Both the position numbers and the translations under genes were made by a program. Of a stretch of 64,000 nt of DNA, positions 7,302-15,115 are shown one piece after another; positions within the stretch are counted from its first letter, which is position 1, and each line of letters opens with the position of its first letter. The notes under the pieces are model-generated. The model was not told the DNA's origin. It made no database searches and was given only the letters and a program-made list of their open reading frames with translations. Source of the stretch: Streptomyces stelliscabiei (GTDB taxonomy: Bacteria; Actinomycetota; Actinomycetes; Streptomycetales; Streptomycetaceae); the NCBI RefSeq assembly GCF_014873495.1, contig NZ_JADBGF010000001.1, positions 4,092,001 through 4,156,000 of the forward strand. The letters run 5' to 3'.

Positions 7302-8360
7302 TCAGGACGAGTCCCGCCCCACCAGCTCCGTAGGCAGCACCACCTGCCGCCGCTCCAATCCCCGTGACACCGCCGGCCGGCGGTCCGCGATCTCGTCGAG
7401 GAGGAGGTCGATCATCGCGCGGCCCATCTCCTCTATGGGCTGGCGGACGCTGGTGAGGGGCGGGTCCATGTGGCGGGCGATCGCCGAGTCGTCGTAGCCG
7501 ACCAGCGCCACGTCGTCGGGTATACGGCGGCCCGCCTCGCGCAGGATCTGGCGGGCGCCGGCGGCCATGACGTCCGACTCGGCGAAGACCGCGTCGAGGT
7601 CCGGGCAGCGGGCCAGGAGTTCGCGCATCGCCCTGCGTCCGCCCTCCTCGGTGAAGTCGCCGGGGGCGATGAGGCGCTCGTCGACCTCGCGGCCCGCGTC
7701 CTCCAGGGCGTCGCGGTAGCCCTCGATGCGCCGCTGGGCACCGTAGACGTCCAGGCGCCCGGTGATGGTGGCGATCCGGGCGCATCCCCGGGCGATCAGG
7801 TGCTCCACCGCCGAGCGGCCGCCGCCGTAGTTGTCGGAGTCGACGGAGGGAAGCGTCTCGTGCTCCGAGCGGGGGCCGCTGATGACCGCCGGGATCTCCA
7901 GTTGCGACAGCAGATCGGGCAGCGGGTCGTCCGCGTGGACCGAGACCAGGAGGACACCGTCGACGCGGTGCGCGGCCAGGTACTGGGCGAGGCGCCGGCG
8001 CTCGCGGTCGTTGCCCGCGAAGATCAGCAGAAGCTGCATCTCCGTGTCGGACAGCTGCGCGCCGACACCCTTGAGGATGTCGGAGAAGTACGGCTCCGAG
8101 AAGAACCGGGTCTCCGGCTCGGGCACGACCATGGCGATCGCGTCGGTGCGGTTCGCCGCGAGCGCGCGGGCCGCCGTGTTCGGGACATAGCCCAGCTCCG
8201 CGACGGCCGCCTCGACCACCGCCCGGGTCGCGTCGCTGACCCGGGGCGAGCCGTTGATCACCCGCGACACCGTCCCCCGGCCCACTCCGGCCCGTGCGGC
8301 CACCTCTTCCAACGTGGGCCGCCCACCGCTCCGGCCCCGTGCTCCGTGGCCTGCCACCAT
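7302..8360 (-). CDS. cebR: CebR, LacI-family repressor of cellobiose utilisation
   Basis: 352 aa from ATG 8360, ribosome site GGGAGG five bases upstream. Residues ~14-60 form the LacI headpiece (TLEEVAARAGVGRGTVSRVI, then the hinge helix around AARALA). Residues ~75-345 are the periplasmic-binding-like effector domain. It is divergent from a cellobiose ABC operon, and the 14-bp palindrome TGGGAGCGCTCCCA known as the CebR site lies between them. In studied Streptomyces CebR represses cebEFG and bglC and is released by cellobiose/cellotriose. In plant-pathogenic species it also controls thaxtomin genes, which are not present here. Assignment rests on family, gene order and operator together. 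Confidence 0.95.
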   Translation of the reverse strand: MVAGHGARGRSGGRPTLEEVAARAGVGRGTVSRVINGSPRVSDATRAVVEAAVAELGYVPNTAARALAANRTDAIAMVVPEPETRFFSEPYFSDILKGVGAQLSDTEMQLLLIFAGNDRERRRLAQYLAAHRVDGVLLVSVHADDPLPDLLSQLEIPAVISGPRSEHETLPSVDSDNYGGGRSAVEHLIARGCARIATITGRLDVYGAQRRIEGYRDALEDAGREVDERLIAPGDFTEEGGRRAMRELLARCPDLDAVFAESDVMAAGARQILREAGRRIPDDVALVGYDDSAIARHMDPPLTSVRQPIEEMGRAMIDLLLDEIADRRPAVSRGLERRQVVLPTELVGRDSS

Positions 8361-8742
8361 GGTCGCCTCCCGTCAACACCGCGCTGGCGTGGAATCTAAC
8401 AGTCCTGATCCTCGTACGACGTCCCGGAAGTGCTCGTCCGGGACTCGGCGCCGTCGTGACGCCGGTCCGGCTCCCGCGCCGGCCGTCCCGCGTGGGACGG
8501 CCGTTCGACGACTGGTTACACGAGTCCAACAGTGCCGCCGTCCCGGAATCCGGCGTTCCGGCGGCGGGCCGGCGCCGTCGCCCCGTCCGTCCGTACCGGC
8601 CCGGGCACCCCGTACAGGGGCCGTTCCGTCGATCTTCGACGCCCCGTGGGGCCCCGCCCGACCGATTTCGGGCATGATCGGCCACCGGCACCGGGTTAGT
8701 TAACAGCCCGATAACCGAAGACATCTCTCCGCGTTCGCTCCC

Positions 8743-8772
8743 TTGACACCCCCGCACGAACCGACGACTCTT
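8743..8772 (+). promoter_or_regulatory. likely cebE promoter
   Basis: Perfect -35 TTGACA (8743-8748), then 17-18 bases to a weak -10 (GACTCT 8766-8771 or ACTCTT 8767-8772). Transcription would start near 8778, placing the CebR operator (8787-8800) immediately downstream, an effective position for repression. Confidence 0.6.
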
Positions 8773-8786
8773 CAACACATCACTCG

Positions 8787-8800
8787 TGGGAGCGCTCCCA
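8787..8800. promoter_or_regulatory. CebR operator upstream of cebE (perfect palindrome)
   Basis: TGGGAGCGCTCCCA, a perfect 14-bp palindrome identical to the published CebR-binding consensus. It lies 116 bases before cebE and just after the predicted transcription start. Confidence 0.93.
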
Positions 8801-8916
8801 CAGTACCTGGCACTTACACATCCCGCACGTTCCCCGCCCGAGCCGCAGCATGAACGACAGGGCCCAACAACGCAGTTGGCCGGGGGGTCGGCACGTCAGG
8901 GCATCAGGAGGACGCA

Positions 8917-10287
8917 ATGCGAGCACGTACCCTCCCGCACTCCCGGCTCCGGTCGGGCGGGGGCACCCGCACCGCCCGCAGGACGCGCAGGGCGGTGGTC
9001 GTCGCGACCGTCGCCGCGCTGGGCGCCGGGCTGCTGGCCGGCTGTGCCGATGACGGCAAGAACGAGTCCGACGACCCGGCGTCGGGCGGCGGCAAGGGCA
9101 AGACCACGATCACGCTCGGCCTGTTCGGTACCTTCGGCTATCAGGAGGCCGGGCTCTACGCCGAGTACGAGAAGCTCCACCCCGACATCAAGATCGCCCA
9201 GAACGTCACGGTGGAGAACGCGAACTACTACCCGGCGCTCGTCAACCACCTCACCACCAACAGCGGCCTGTTGGACATCCAGGCCATCGAGGTGGGCAAC
9301 ATCGCCGAGGTCGTGGCCACCCAGGCGGCCAAGTTCGAGGACCTGTCGAAGGTCTCGGGCATCGACAAGAGCCAGTGGCTGGAATGGAAGTGGTCGCAGG
9401 CCAGCACCAAGGACGGCCAGACGATCGGGCTCGGCACCGACGTCGGCCCGATGGCCCTCTGCTACCGCAAGGACCTCTTCAAGGCGGCCGGTCTGCCCAC
9501 CGACCCCGAGAAGGTCGGCGCGCTGTGGTCGGGTGACTGGAACAAGTTCATCGACGTCGGCGAGCAGTACAAGAAGAAGGCCAAGGCGGGCACGTTCTTC
9601 ATGGACTCCCCCGGCGGCCTGCTCAACGCCGTCCTCAGCAGTGAGAAGGAGAAGTTCTACGACGCCTCCGGCGAGATCATCTACAAGACGAACCCGGCGG
9701 TGAGGGACGCGTTCAACCTGACCGCGAAGGCCGCCGAGAGGGGCCTGGTCCAGCCCCAGTCGCAGTTCACGCCGGCCTGGAAGACGACCATCTCCCAGAG
9801 CAAGTTCGCCACCGTCGCCTGCCCGCCGTGGATGCTCGGCACCCTCAAGGAGAGCGCGAAGGCCGAGGACGCCGGCAAGTGGGACGTGGCCGTCGCGCCC
9901 AAGTCCGGAAACTGGGGCGGCGCCTTCCTGGGTGTGCCCAAGAGCGGAAAGCACGTGAAGGAGGCCACGGAGCTCGCCAAGTGGCTGACCGCGCCCGAGC
10001 AGCAGGCGAAGCTGTTCAAGGTGCAGGGCAACTTCCCGAGCGCGCCGGCCGCGTACGCGATGCCCGAGGTCACCGGCGCCAAGAACGAGTTGACCGGTGA
10101 CTCACCGATCGGCACGGTCTTCTCCGAGGCCGCCAAGACCGCCCCGGTGCAGGTGATCGGCCCGAAGGACCAGGTCATCCAGGACGGCCTGGCCAACAAC
10201 GGCGTCATCCTGGTGACGAAGGGCAAGTCGGCGGCGGAGGCCTGGGAGACGGCCACCAAGACCATCGACAACAACCTGGACAAGTGA
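8917..10287 (+). CDS. cebE: CebE, cellobiose/cello-oligosaccharide-binding lipoprotein
   Basis: 456 aa from ATG 8917 with AGGAGG five bases upstream. The N-terminus has an Arg-rich n-region, a hydrophobic core and the lipobox LLAGC (lipidated C43), so the protein is anchored outside the membrane. The rest is a family-1 extracellular solute-binding protein (SBP_bac_1) of normal length. In S. reticuli and S. scabiei, CebE binds cellobiose and cellotriose. It is first in cebEFG-bglC, and its stop overlaps the cebF GTG. No ATPase is encoded here; in this genus the shared MsiK protein energises such transporters from another locus. Specificity is inferred from gene order and operator. Confidence 0.95.
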   Translation: MRARTLPHSRLRSGGGTRTARRTRRAVVVATVAALGAGLLAGCADDGKNESDDPASGGGKGKTTITLGLFGTFGYQEAGLYAEYEKLHPDIKIAQNVTVENANYYPALVNHLTTNSGLLDIQAIEVGNIAEVVATQAAKFEDLSKVSGIDKSQWLEWKWSQASTKDGQTIGLGTDVGPMALCYRKDLFKAAGLPTDPEKVGALWSGDWNKFIDVGEQYKKKAKAGTFFMDSPGGLLNAVLSSEKEKFYDASGEIIYKTNPAVRDAFNLTAKAAERGLVQPQSQFTPAWKTTISQSKFATVACPPWMLGTLKESAKAEDAGKWDVAVAPKSGNWGGAFLGVPKSGKHVKEATELAKWLTAPEQQAKLFKVQGNFPSAPAAYAMPEVTGAKNELTGDSPIGTVFSEAAKTAPVQVIGPKDQVIQDGLANNGVILVTKGKSAAEAWETATKTIDNNLDK

Positions 10288-11303
10288 CCCGGATGACCAC
10301 CCGCCACGTCACCGCCGCGTCCCCCGTCAAGGAGGGGGGCGCGGCCCCGGGCCGCCCGCCCGCCGTTCCCACGGAGGCGGAGCAGCGGCGCCGGGACCGG
10401 TTGTCCCGCCGCTGGCGGCGGGACAAGCGCTGGAGCCCGTACGCCTTCGTCTCGCCGTTCTTCCTGCTGTTCGTCGCGTTCGGCCTGTTCCCGCTGGTCT
10501 ACACCGGCTGGGCGTCGCTGCACCAGGTGGAGCTGACCGCGCCCACCGACATGACGTGGGTGGGGATGCGTAACTACTCGCGCATCTTCGACGACGACTT
10601 CTTCTGGAACGCGGCGCAGAACACCCTGATGATCGGGGTCATCTCGACCGTTCCGCAGTTGGCGATCGCGATGGGCATCGCGCACATCCTCAACTACAAG
10701 CTGCGCGCCTCGACCTTCTACCGGGTCGTGATGCTCGCGCCGTACGCGACCTCGATCGCGGCCGCCTCGCTGGTCTTCGTGCTGCTGTTCGGGCGCGACT
10801 ACGGCATGATCAACTGGGCGCTGCACTTCGTCGGGATCGACGCGATCGACTGGCAGAACGACAAGTGGCCGTCGCAGATCGCGGTGTCGACGATCATCAT
10901 CTGGCGGTGGACGGGCTACAACGCGCTGATCTACCTGGCCGCGATGCAGGCGATCCCGCAGGACCTGTACGAGTCGGCGGCGCTGGACGGCGCGAGCCGC
11001 TGGAGGCAGTTCCTGCACGTGACGCTGCCGTCGCTGCGGCCGACGATCCTGTTCACGGTCGTCGTGTCGACGATCGGCGCGAGCCAGGTCTTCGGCGAGC
11101 CGCTGCTGTTCGACACCAACAAGGGCGCGTCGGGCGGCGCGGAGCACCAGTTCCAGACGCTGGGCCTGTACCTGTACGAGCAGGGCTGGGTGAACCAGCA
11201 CCTGGGCCGGGCGTCGGCCATCGCCTGGGCGATGTTCCTGATCCTGATCGTGATCGGCATCGTCAACTACGTCATCTCGCGCCGGCTGCGCGCCAGTAGT
11301 TAG
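10284..11303 (+). CDS. cebF: CebF, cellobiose ABC transporter permease
   Basis: 339 aa, MalF-type inner-membrane permease. GTG 10284 overlaps the cebE stop by four bases (GTGA), which suggests coupling; ATG 10293 is an alternative. A ~50-residue basic N-terminal tail is followed by six predicted membrane segments; the first is YAFVSPFFLLFVAFGLFPLV. The cytoplasmic EAA loop that docks the ATPase reads ESAALDGASRWRQF. It pairs with CebG. Confidence 0.94.
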   Translation: MTRMTTRHVTAASPVKEGGAAPGRPPAVPTEAEQRRRDRLSRRWRRDKRWSPYAFVSPFFLLFVAFGLFPLVYTGWASLHQVELTAPTDMTWVGMRNYSRIFDDDFFWNAAQNTLMIGVISTVPQLAIAMGIAHILNYKLRASTFYRVVMLAPYATSIAAASLVFVLLFGRDYGMINWALHFVGIDAIDWQNDKWPSQIAVSTIIIWRWTGYNALIYLAAMQAIPQDLYESAALDGASRWRQFLHVTLPSLRPTILFTVVVSTIGASQVFGEPLLFDTNKGASGGAEHQFQTLGLYLYEQGWVNQHLGRASAIAWAMFLILIVIGIVNYVISRRLRASS

Positions 11304-11314
11304 GAGTACCGGCC

Positions 11315-12232
11315 GTGACGACGACGACAACGACCGCGAAGTCCGTGGAGCCCGAGGACGCCGTGCCGACGGCCCGGAAGGCGCTCCGGCCCAAGTCCGC
11401 CCGGGCCGGCGGGCACATGCACGCCGGACCGATCGCCTACATCATCCTGGGCGTGTTCACCATCGTTTCGCTGTTCCCGCTGGTGTGGACGGCGATCGCC
11501 GCGTCCCGCGACAACAACCGGCTGGCGGAGAACCCGCCCCCGTTCGTGTTCGGCTCCAACCTCTTCCACAACCTGGATCTGGCCTGGAACGACGCGAACA
11601 TGGGTAAGGCGTTCTTCAACACGACCATCGTGGCAGGGACTTCGGCGGCAACCATCGTCTTCCTGTCGACGATCGCCGGATTCGCCTTCGCCAAGCTCCG
11701 GTTCCGGGGCAGGGGCGCGCTGATGCTGATCGTGATCGGCACGATGATGGTGCCGCCGCAGCTGAGCATCATCCCGATGTACATGATGGTCGCCAAGCTG
11801 GAGTGGACGGACCAGCTTCAGGCGGTGATCCTGCCGTCGCTGGTGAGCGCGTTCGGTGTGTTCTTCATGCGGCAATACCTCATCCAGGCACTGCCCGACG
11901 AGATCATCGAGGCGGCCCGGATGGACGGCGCGAGCAGCTGGCGCGTGGTGTGGCACGTGGTGTTCCCCGCGGCGCGCCCCGCGATGGCGGTGCTCGGCAT
12001 GCTGACGTTCGTCCAGACGTGGAACGACTTCCTGTGGCCGTTCCTGGTGCTGAGCCAGACCGGCAACCCGACCGTTCAGGTCGCTCTCGCGGGCCTGGGA
12101 CGCGGGTACACCCCCGACCAGTCCCTGATCATGGCGGGTGCACTGCTGGGCACCCTGCCGCTGCTCCTGGTCTTCGCGATCTTCGGCAAGCAGATCGTGG
12201 GGGGCATCATGCAGGGCGCGGTGAAGGGCTGA
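11315..12232 (+). CDS. cebG: CebG, cellobiose ABC transporter permease
   Basis: 305 aa, MalG-type permease. GTG 11315 is preceded by TAGGAG; the gap to cebF is 11 bases. A ~38-residue soluble N-terminus (with a run of Thr codons) precedes six membrane segments; the EAA loop reads EAARMDGASSWRVV. It forms the heterodimeric channel with CebF and needs the MsiK ATPase from elsewhere. A hairpin-like repeat follows at 12264-12295 before bglC. Confidence 0.94.
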   Translation: MTTTTTTAKSVEPEDAVPTARKALRPKSARAGGHMHAGPIAYIILGVFTIVSLFPLVWTAIAASRDNNRLAENPPPFVFGSNLFHNLDLAWNDANMGKAFFNTTIVAGTSAATIVFLSTIAGFAFAKLRFRGRGALMLIVIGTMMVPPQLSIIPMYMMVAKLEWTDQLQAVILPSLVSAFGVFFMRQYLIQALPDEIIEAARMDGASSWRVVWHVVFPAARPAMAVLGMLTFVQTWNDFLWPFLVLSQTGNPTVQVALAGLGRGYTPDQSLIMAGALLGTLPLLLVFAIFGKQIVGGIMQGAVKG

Positions 12233-12263
12233 GGCCCGGGTTCGCCCGCGTACGTCTTCTCAC

Positions 12264-12295
12264 CGGGGGTCGGGTCACCGCCGCCTCGACCCCCG
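12264..12295. terminator. possible terminator or attenuator between cebG and bglC
   Basis: Inverted repeat CGGGGGTCG (12264-12272) / CGACCCCCG (12287-12295), 14-base loop, followed by TTCTTCG. It would partly separate cebEFG from bglC, which has its own operator. The moderate stem makes this uncertain. Confidence 0.45.
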
Positions 12296-12376
12296 TTCTT
12301 CGCCTTCGTTCGCGCTTTCGCCTTCGCGCGTGCACCACTCCCCCCACCCACCTCCGTCGGTCCACACGACCACCAA

Positions 12377-12390
12377 TGGGAGCGCTTCCA
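12377..12390. promoter_or_regulatory. CebR operator overlapping the bglC ribosome site and start codon
   Basis: TGGGAGCGCTTCCA differs from the perfect CebR palindrome at one base. Its last base is the A of the bglC ATG (12390), and its GGGAG (12378-12382) is seven bases from the start, so the same bases serve as ribosome-binding site and operator. Confidence 0.88.
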
Positions 12391-13832
12391 TGCCTGAGCC
12401 CGTGAACCCGGCCACCCCGGTGACCTTTCCTCCCGCCTTCCTCTGGGGCGCGGCCACCTCCGCCTACCAGATCGAGGGAGCGGTGCGGGAGGACGGCCGT
12501 ACGCCCTCCATCTGGGACACCTTCAGTCACACGCCGGGCAAGACCGCCGGCGGCGAGACCGGTGACATCGCTGTCGACCACTACCACCGCTACCGCGACG
12601 ACGTGGCGATGATGGCGGACCTGGGCCTCAACTCGTACCGCTTCTCGATCTCCTGGTCGCGGGTGCAGCCCACGGGCCGGGGTCCCGCGATCCAGCGCGG
12701 CCTCGACTTCTACCGCCGGCTGGTCGACGAGCTGCTCGACAAGGGCATCAAGCCGGCCGTCACCCTCTACCACTGGGACCTCCCGCAGGAGCTGGAGGAC
12801 GCGGGCGGCTGGCCCGAGCGGGACATCGCGCACCGCTTCGCCGAGTACGCGCGGATCGTGGGCGAGGCGCTCGGCGACCGGGTCGAGCAGTGGATCACCC
12901 TCAACGAGCCGTGGTGCACGGCGTTCCTCGGCTACGGCTCCGGGGTGCACGCGCCGGGCCGCACGGACCCGGTGGCGTCGCTGCGCGCGGCCCACCACCT
13001 GAACCTGGCGCACGGGCTCGGCGTCTCGGCGCTGCGTTCGGCGATGCCCGCCCGCAACTCGATCGCGGTGAGCCTCAACTCCTCGGTGGTACGGCCGATC
13101 ACCAGCGCCCCCGAGGACGTGGCCGCGGCCCGGAAGATCGACGACCTGGCCAACGGCGTCTTCCACGGGCCGATGCTGCACGGGGCGTACCCGGAGAGCC
13201 TGTTCGCCGCCACCGCGTCGCTGACGGACTGGTCGTTCGTGCAGGACGGTGACGTGGCGGCCGCCAACCAGCCGCTGGACGCGCTGGGGTTGAACTACTA
13301 CACGCCGACGCTGGTGGGCGCGGCGGACGCCGACGCCGTCGGGCCACGCGCGGACGGCCACGGGGCGAGCAACCACTCGCCGTGGCCGGGCGCGGACGAC
13401 GTCCTGTTCCACCAGACCCCGGGCGAGCGTACGGAGATGGGCTGGACCATCGACCCGACGGGCCTGCACGAGTTGATCATGCGTTACTCGCGGGAGGCGC
13501 CGGGTCTGCCGATGTACGTGACGGAGAACGGCGCCGCGTACGACGACAAGATCGACTCGGACGGCCGCGTCCACGACCCCGAGCGCATCGCCTACCTGCA
13601 CGGCCATCTGCGGGCGGTCCGGCGCGCGATCGCCGAGGGGGCGGACGTGCGCGGGTACTACCTGTGGTCCCTGATGGACAACTTCGAGTGGGCGTACGGG
13701 TACGGCAAGCGCTTCGGCGCGGTGTACGTCGACTACGCGACCCTGACGCGCACCCCGAAGTCGAGCGCGTACTGGTACGCGCAGGCGGCGAAGACGGGCG
13801 CGCTGCCGCCGCTGGTGACGACACCGGCGTAA
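12390..13832 (+). CDS. bglC: BglC, family-1 beta-glucosidase (cellobiase)
   Basis: 480 aa GH1 enzyme. Acid/base glutamate is E173 in TLNEPW, nucleophile E379 in VTENGA; the N-terminal signature FLWGAATSAYQIEGA is intact. No signal peptide is present, so it acts in the cytosol on imported cellobiose, releasing glucose. I chose ATG 12390 over an upstream in-frame start because the conserved protein begins there and the CebR box supplies GGGAG at correct spacing. In plant-associated Streptomyces BglC sets the intracellular cellobiose level and thereby CebR activity. A strong hairpin follows at 13888. Confidence 0.96.
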   Translation: MPEPVNPATPVTFPPAFLWGAATSAYQIEGAVREDGRTPSIWDTFSHTPGKTAGGETGDIAVDHYHRYRDDVAMMADLGLNSYRFSISWSRVQPTGRGPAIQRGLDFYRRLVDELLDKGIKPAVTLYHWDLPQELEDAGGWPERDIAHRFAEYARIVGEALGDRVEQWITLNEPWCTAFLGYGSGVHAPGRTDPVASLRAAHHLNLAHGLGVSALRSAMPARNSIAVSLNSSVVRPITSAPEDVAAARKIDDLANGVFHGPMLHGAYPESLFAATASLTDWSFVQDGDVAAANQPLDALGLNYYTPTLVGAADADAVGPRADGHGASNHSPWPGADDVLFHQTPGERTEMGWTIDPTGLHELIMRYSREAPGLPMYVTENGAAYDDKIDSDGRVHDPERIAYLHGHLRAVRRAIAEGADVRGYYLWSLMDNFEWAYGYGKRFGAVYVDYATLTRTPKSSAYWYAQAAKTGALPPLVTTPA

Positions 13833-13887
13833 CGGACCACAGGGCCGGGGGCTGGGGAGCCCCCTGGGGGGAACGGGGGGCCGGGGG

Positions 13888-13928
13888 TCCGGGGCGCGGC
13901 GCGCATAGGGGAAGCGCCGCGCCCCGGA
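13888..13928. terminator. bidirectional terminator between bglC and the GNAT gene
   Basis: 15-bp perfect inverted repeat, arms 13888-13902 and 13914-13928, 11-base loop, in the 104-base gap between convergent genes. A G-run (AACGGGGGG) lies just before it. Confidence 0.85.
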
Positions 13929-13936
13929 GGGGGTGG

Positions 13937-14419
13937 TCAGAGCCGCCGGTAGTAGTGCGCGGTCGGGAACAGGACGCAGCCGAGGCTCTCGTAGAGGGCG
14001 CGGGCGGGAGCGTGGAAGGCGTCGCCACCGGTGCCGATCTCGACGAGCTTCGTGCCGCGTCCGCGCAGATCGGCGAAGGCGTGCTCGCACAGGGCGGTGC
14101 CGACGCGGTCGCCGCGGTGCTCCGCGTCCACGGCGAGCAGGGTGATCTCGCCGTGGCGGCGGGTGGGGCCGGCCCTCCAGGCGACGTAGCCGGCGATGAC
14201 GCCGTCGGCCTCGGCGACGGCCACGTACTTGTCCTGGGCCGGATCGTGGAGGGTGGGGACCAGGGCGCGGTAGTCGTCACGCCAGTCGGCGTGCAGCGCG
14301 GCGAGGACGAGCCCGTCGAGCAGCGATCCGACGGAGTCCTCGAAGAACGGGCGGAACGTGTCGATGGTGAGTTCGGCCAGTCGGGCCACATCGTCCTGAC
14401 CCAATGCGCGGACAAGCAT
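13937..14419 (-). CDS. GNAT-family N-acetyltransferase
   Basis: 160 aa from ATG 14419, preceded by AAGAGG eight bases upstream; an in-frame start at 14476 would add 19 non-conserved residues. Typical GNAT order: beta strands around VAVAEADGVIAGYVA, motif A with the acetyl-CoA pyrophosphate loop AEHRGDRVGTAL (Q/RxxGxG/A pattern), then the C-terminal motif ALYESLGC. Substrate cannot be read from the sequence. Convergent with bglC and divergent from the NUDIX gene. The family is clear; small-molecule versus protein substrate is open. Confidence 0.9.
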   Translation of the reverse strand: MLVRALGQDDVARLAELTIDTFRPFFEDSVGSLLDGLVLAALHADWRDDYRALVPTLHDPAQDKYVAVAEADGVIAGYVAWRAGPTRRHGEITLLAVDAEHRGDRVGTALCEHAFADLRGRGTKLVEIGTGGDAFHAPARALYESLGCVLFPTAHYYRRL

Positions 14420-14577
14420 GGAGTGGACCTCTTGGGAACCGAGGGAGGAAAGGGACGCCTCTGGCCCGCCGGTCACGTGAGACGTGTCGGTGGGCCGACC
14501 TCAGTGGCGGGTACGCCAGGACGCGAAGCACTCCATACGCGTCATGCTAGGGCCTGCCGACCAGAAAGGACGTGCCC

Positions 14578-15021
14578 GTGACGCTGTTGGTCGCCGCCGT
14601 CATCGTCCACGACCGGGCCGCGGGCCGGGTCCTCCTCCTCCAGCGGGGCGAGCACGCCAGGTTCGCCCGGGGAAGGTGGGATCTGCCCGTCGGAAAGAGC
14701 GAACCCGGGGAGCCCGTCACCGGGACCGCCGTGCGGGAGCTGTACGAGGAGACCGGGCTGACCGTGAAGCCGGAGGCGCTGGAGGTCGCGCACCTCATCC
14801 ACGCGGCCCGCGGCGTCGATGCGCCGGACGGTTATCTCACCGTCGTGTTCGTCGCCCACGAGTGGACGGGCGAGCCCGGGAACCGGGAACCGCACAAGCA
14901 CGCCCAGGTCCGCTGGTTCGCCACCGACTCCCTGCCCGAAGACTTCGTGGAGGGCAACGCCGGCGCGTTGCGCGGCTACCTGGCCGGCGGTTCCCGGATG
15001 TCCCTGTACGGCTGGGCGTGA
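14578..15021 (+). CDS. NUDIX hydrolase
   Basis: 147 aa. The Nudix box is complete: GKSEPGE, then seven residues, then RELYEETGL (consensus GX5EX7REUXEEXGU). I prefer GTG 14578 over GTG 14572 because AAAGGA (14565-14570) is then seven bases away. These Mg-dependent pyrophosphohydrolases clean up or control nucleoside diphosphate derivatives; the substrate is not evident. Divergent from the GNAT gene and closed by a strong hairpin at 15063-15100. Confidence 0.92.
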   Translation: MTLLVAAVIVHDRAAGRVLLLQRGEHARFARGRWDLPVGKSEPGEPVTGTAVRELYEETGLTVKPEALEVAHLIHAARGVDAPDGYLTVVFVAHEWTGEPGNREPHKHAQVRWFATDSLPEDFVEGNAGALRGYLAGGSRMSLYGWA

Positions 15022-15062
15022 CGTCGGGGCGTCACCGCAGCAGCTCGTCGCGCCTCGGAACG

Positions 15063-15100
15063 CCGCAGGGCCGCGCCCCCGAAGGAGCGCGGCCCTGCGG
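15063..15100. terminator. convergent terminator, NUDIX gene / beta-galactosidase gene
   Basis: 14-bp perfect inverted repeat: arms 15063-15076 and 15087-15100, 10-base loop, lying in the 94-base gap between two converging genes. Confidence 0.85.
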
Positions 15101-15115
15101 CCGTCATGAGCGGGG

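Larger units (their letters stand above)
8361..8916. promoter_or_regulatory. cebR-cebE intergenic region
   Basis: 556 bases without a gene. It contains the cebE promoter and CebR operator (separate entries), the cebR ribosome site (+ strand 8365-8370) and the cebE ribosome site AGGAGG (8906-8911). An A/T-richer stretch around 8690-8725 has two GTTA repeats. I found only one exact CebR palindrome here, close to cebE. Confidence 0.7.
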
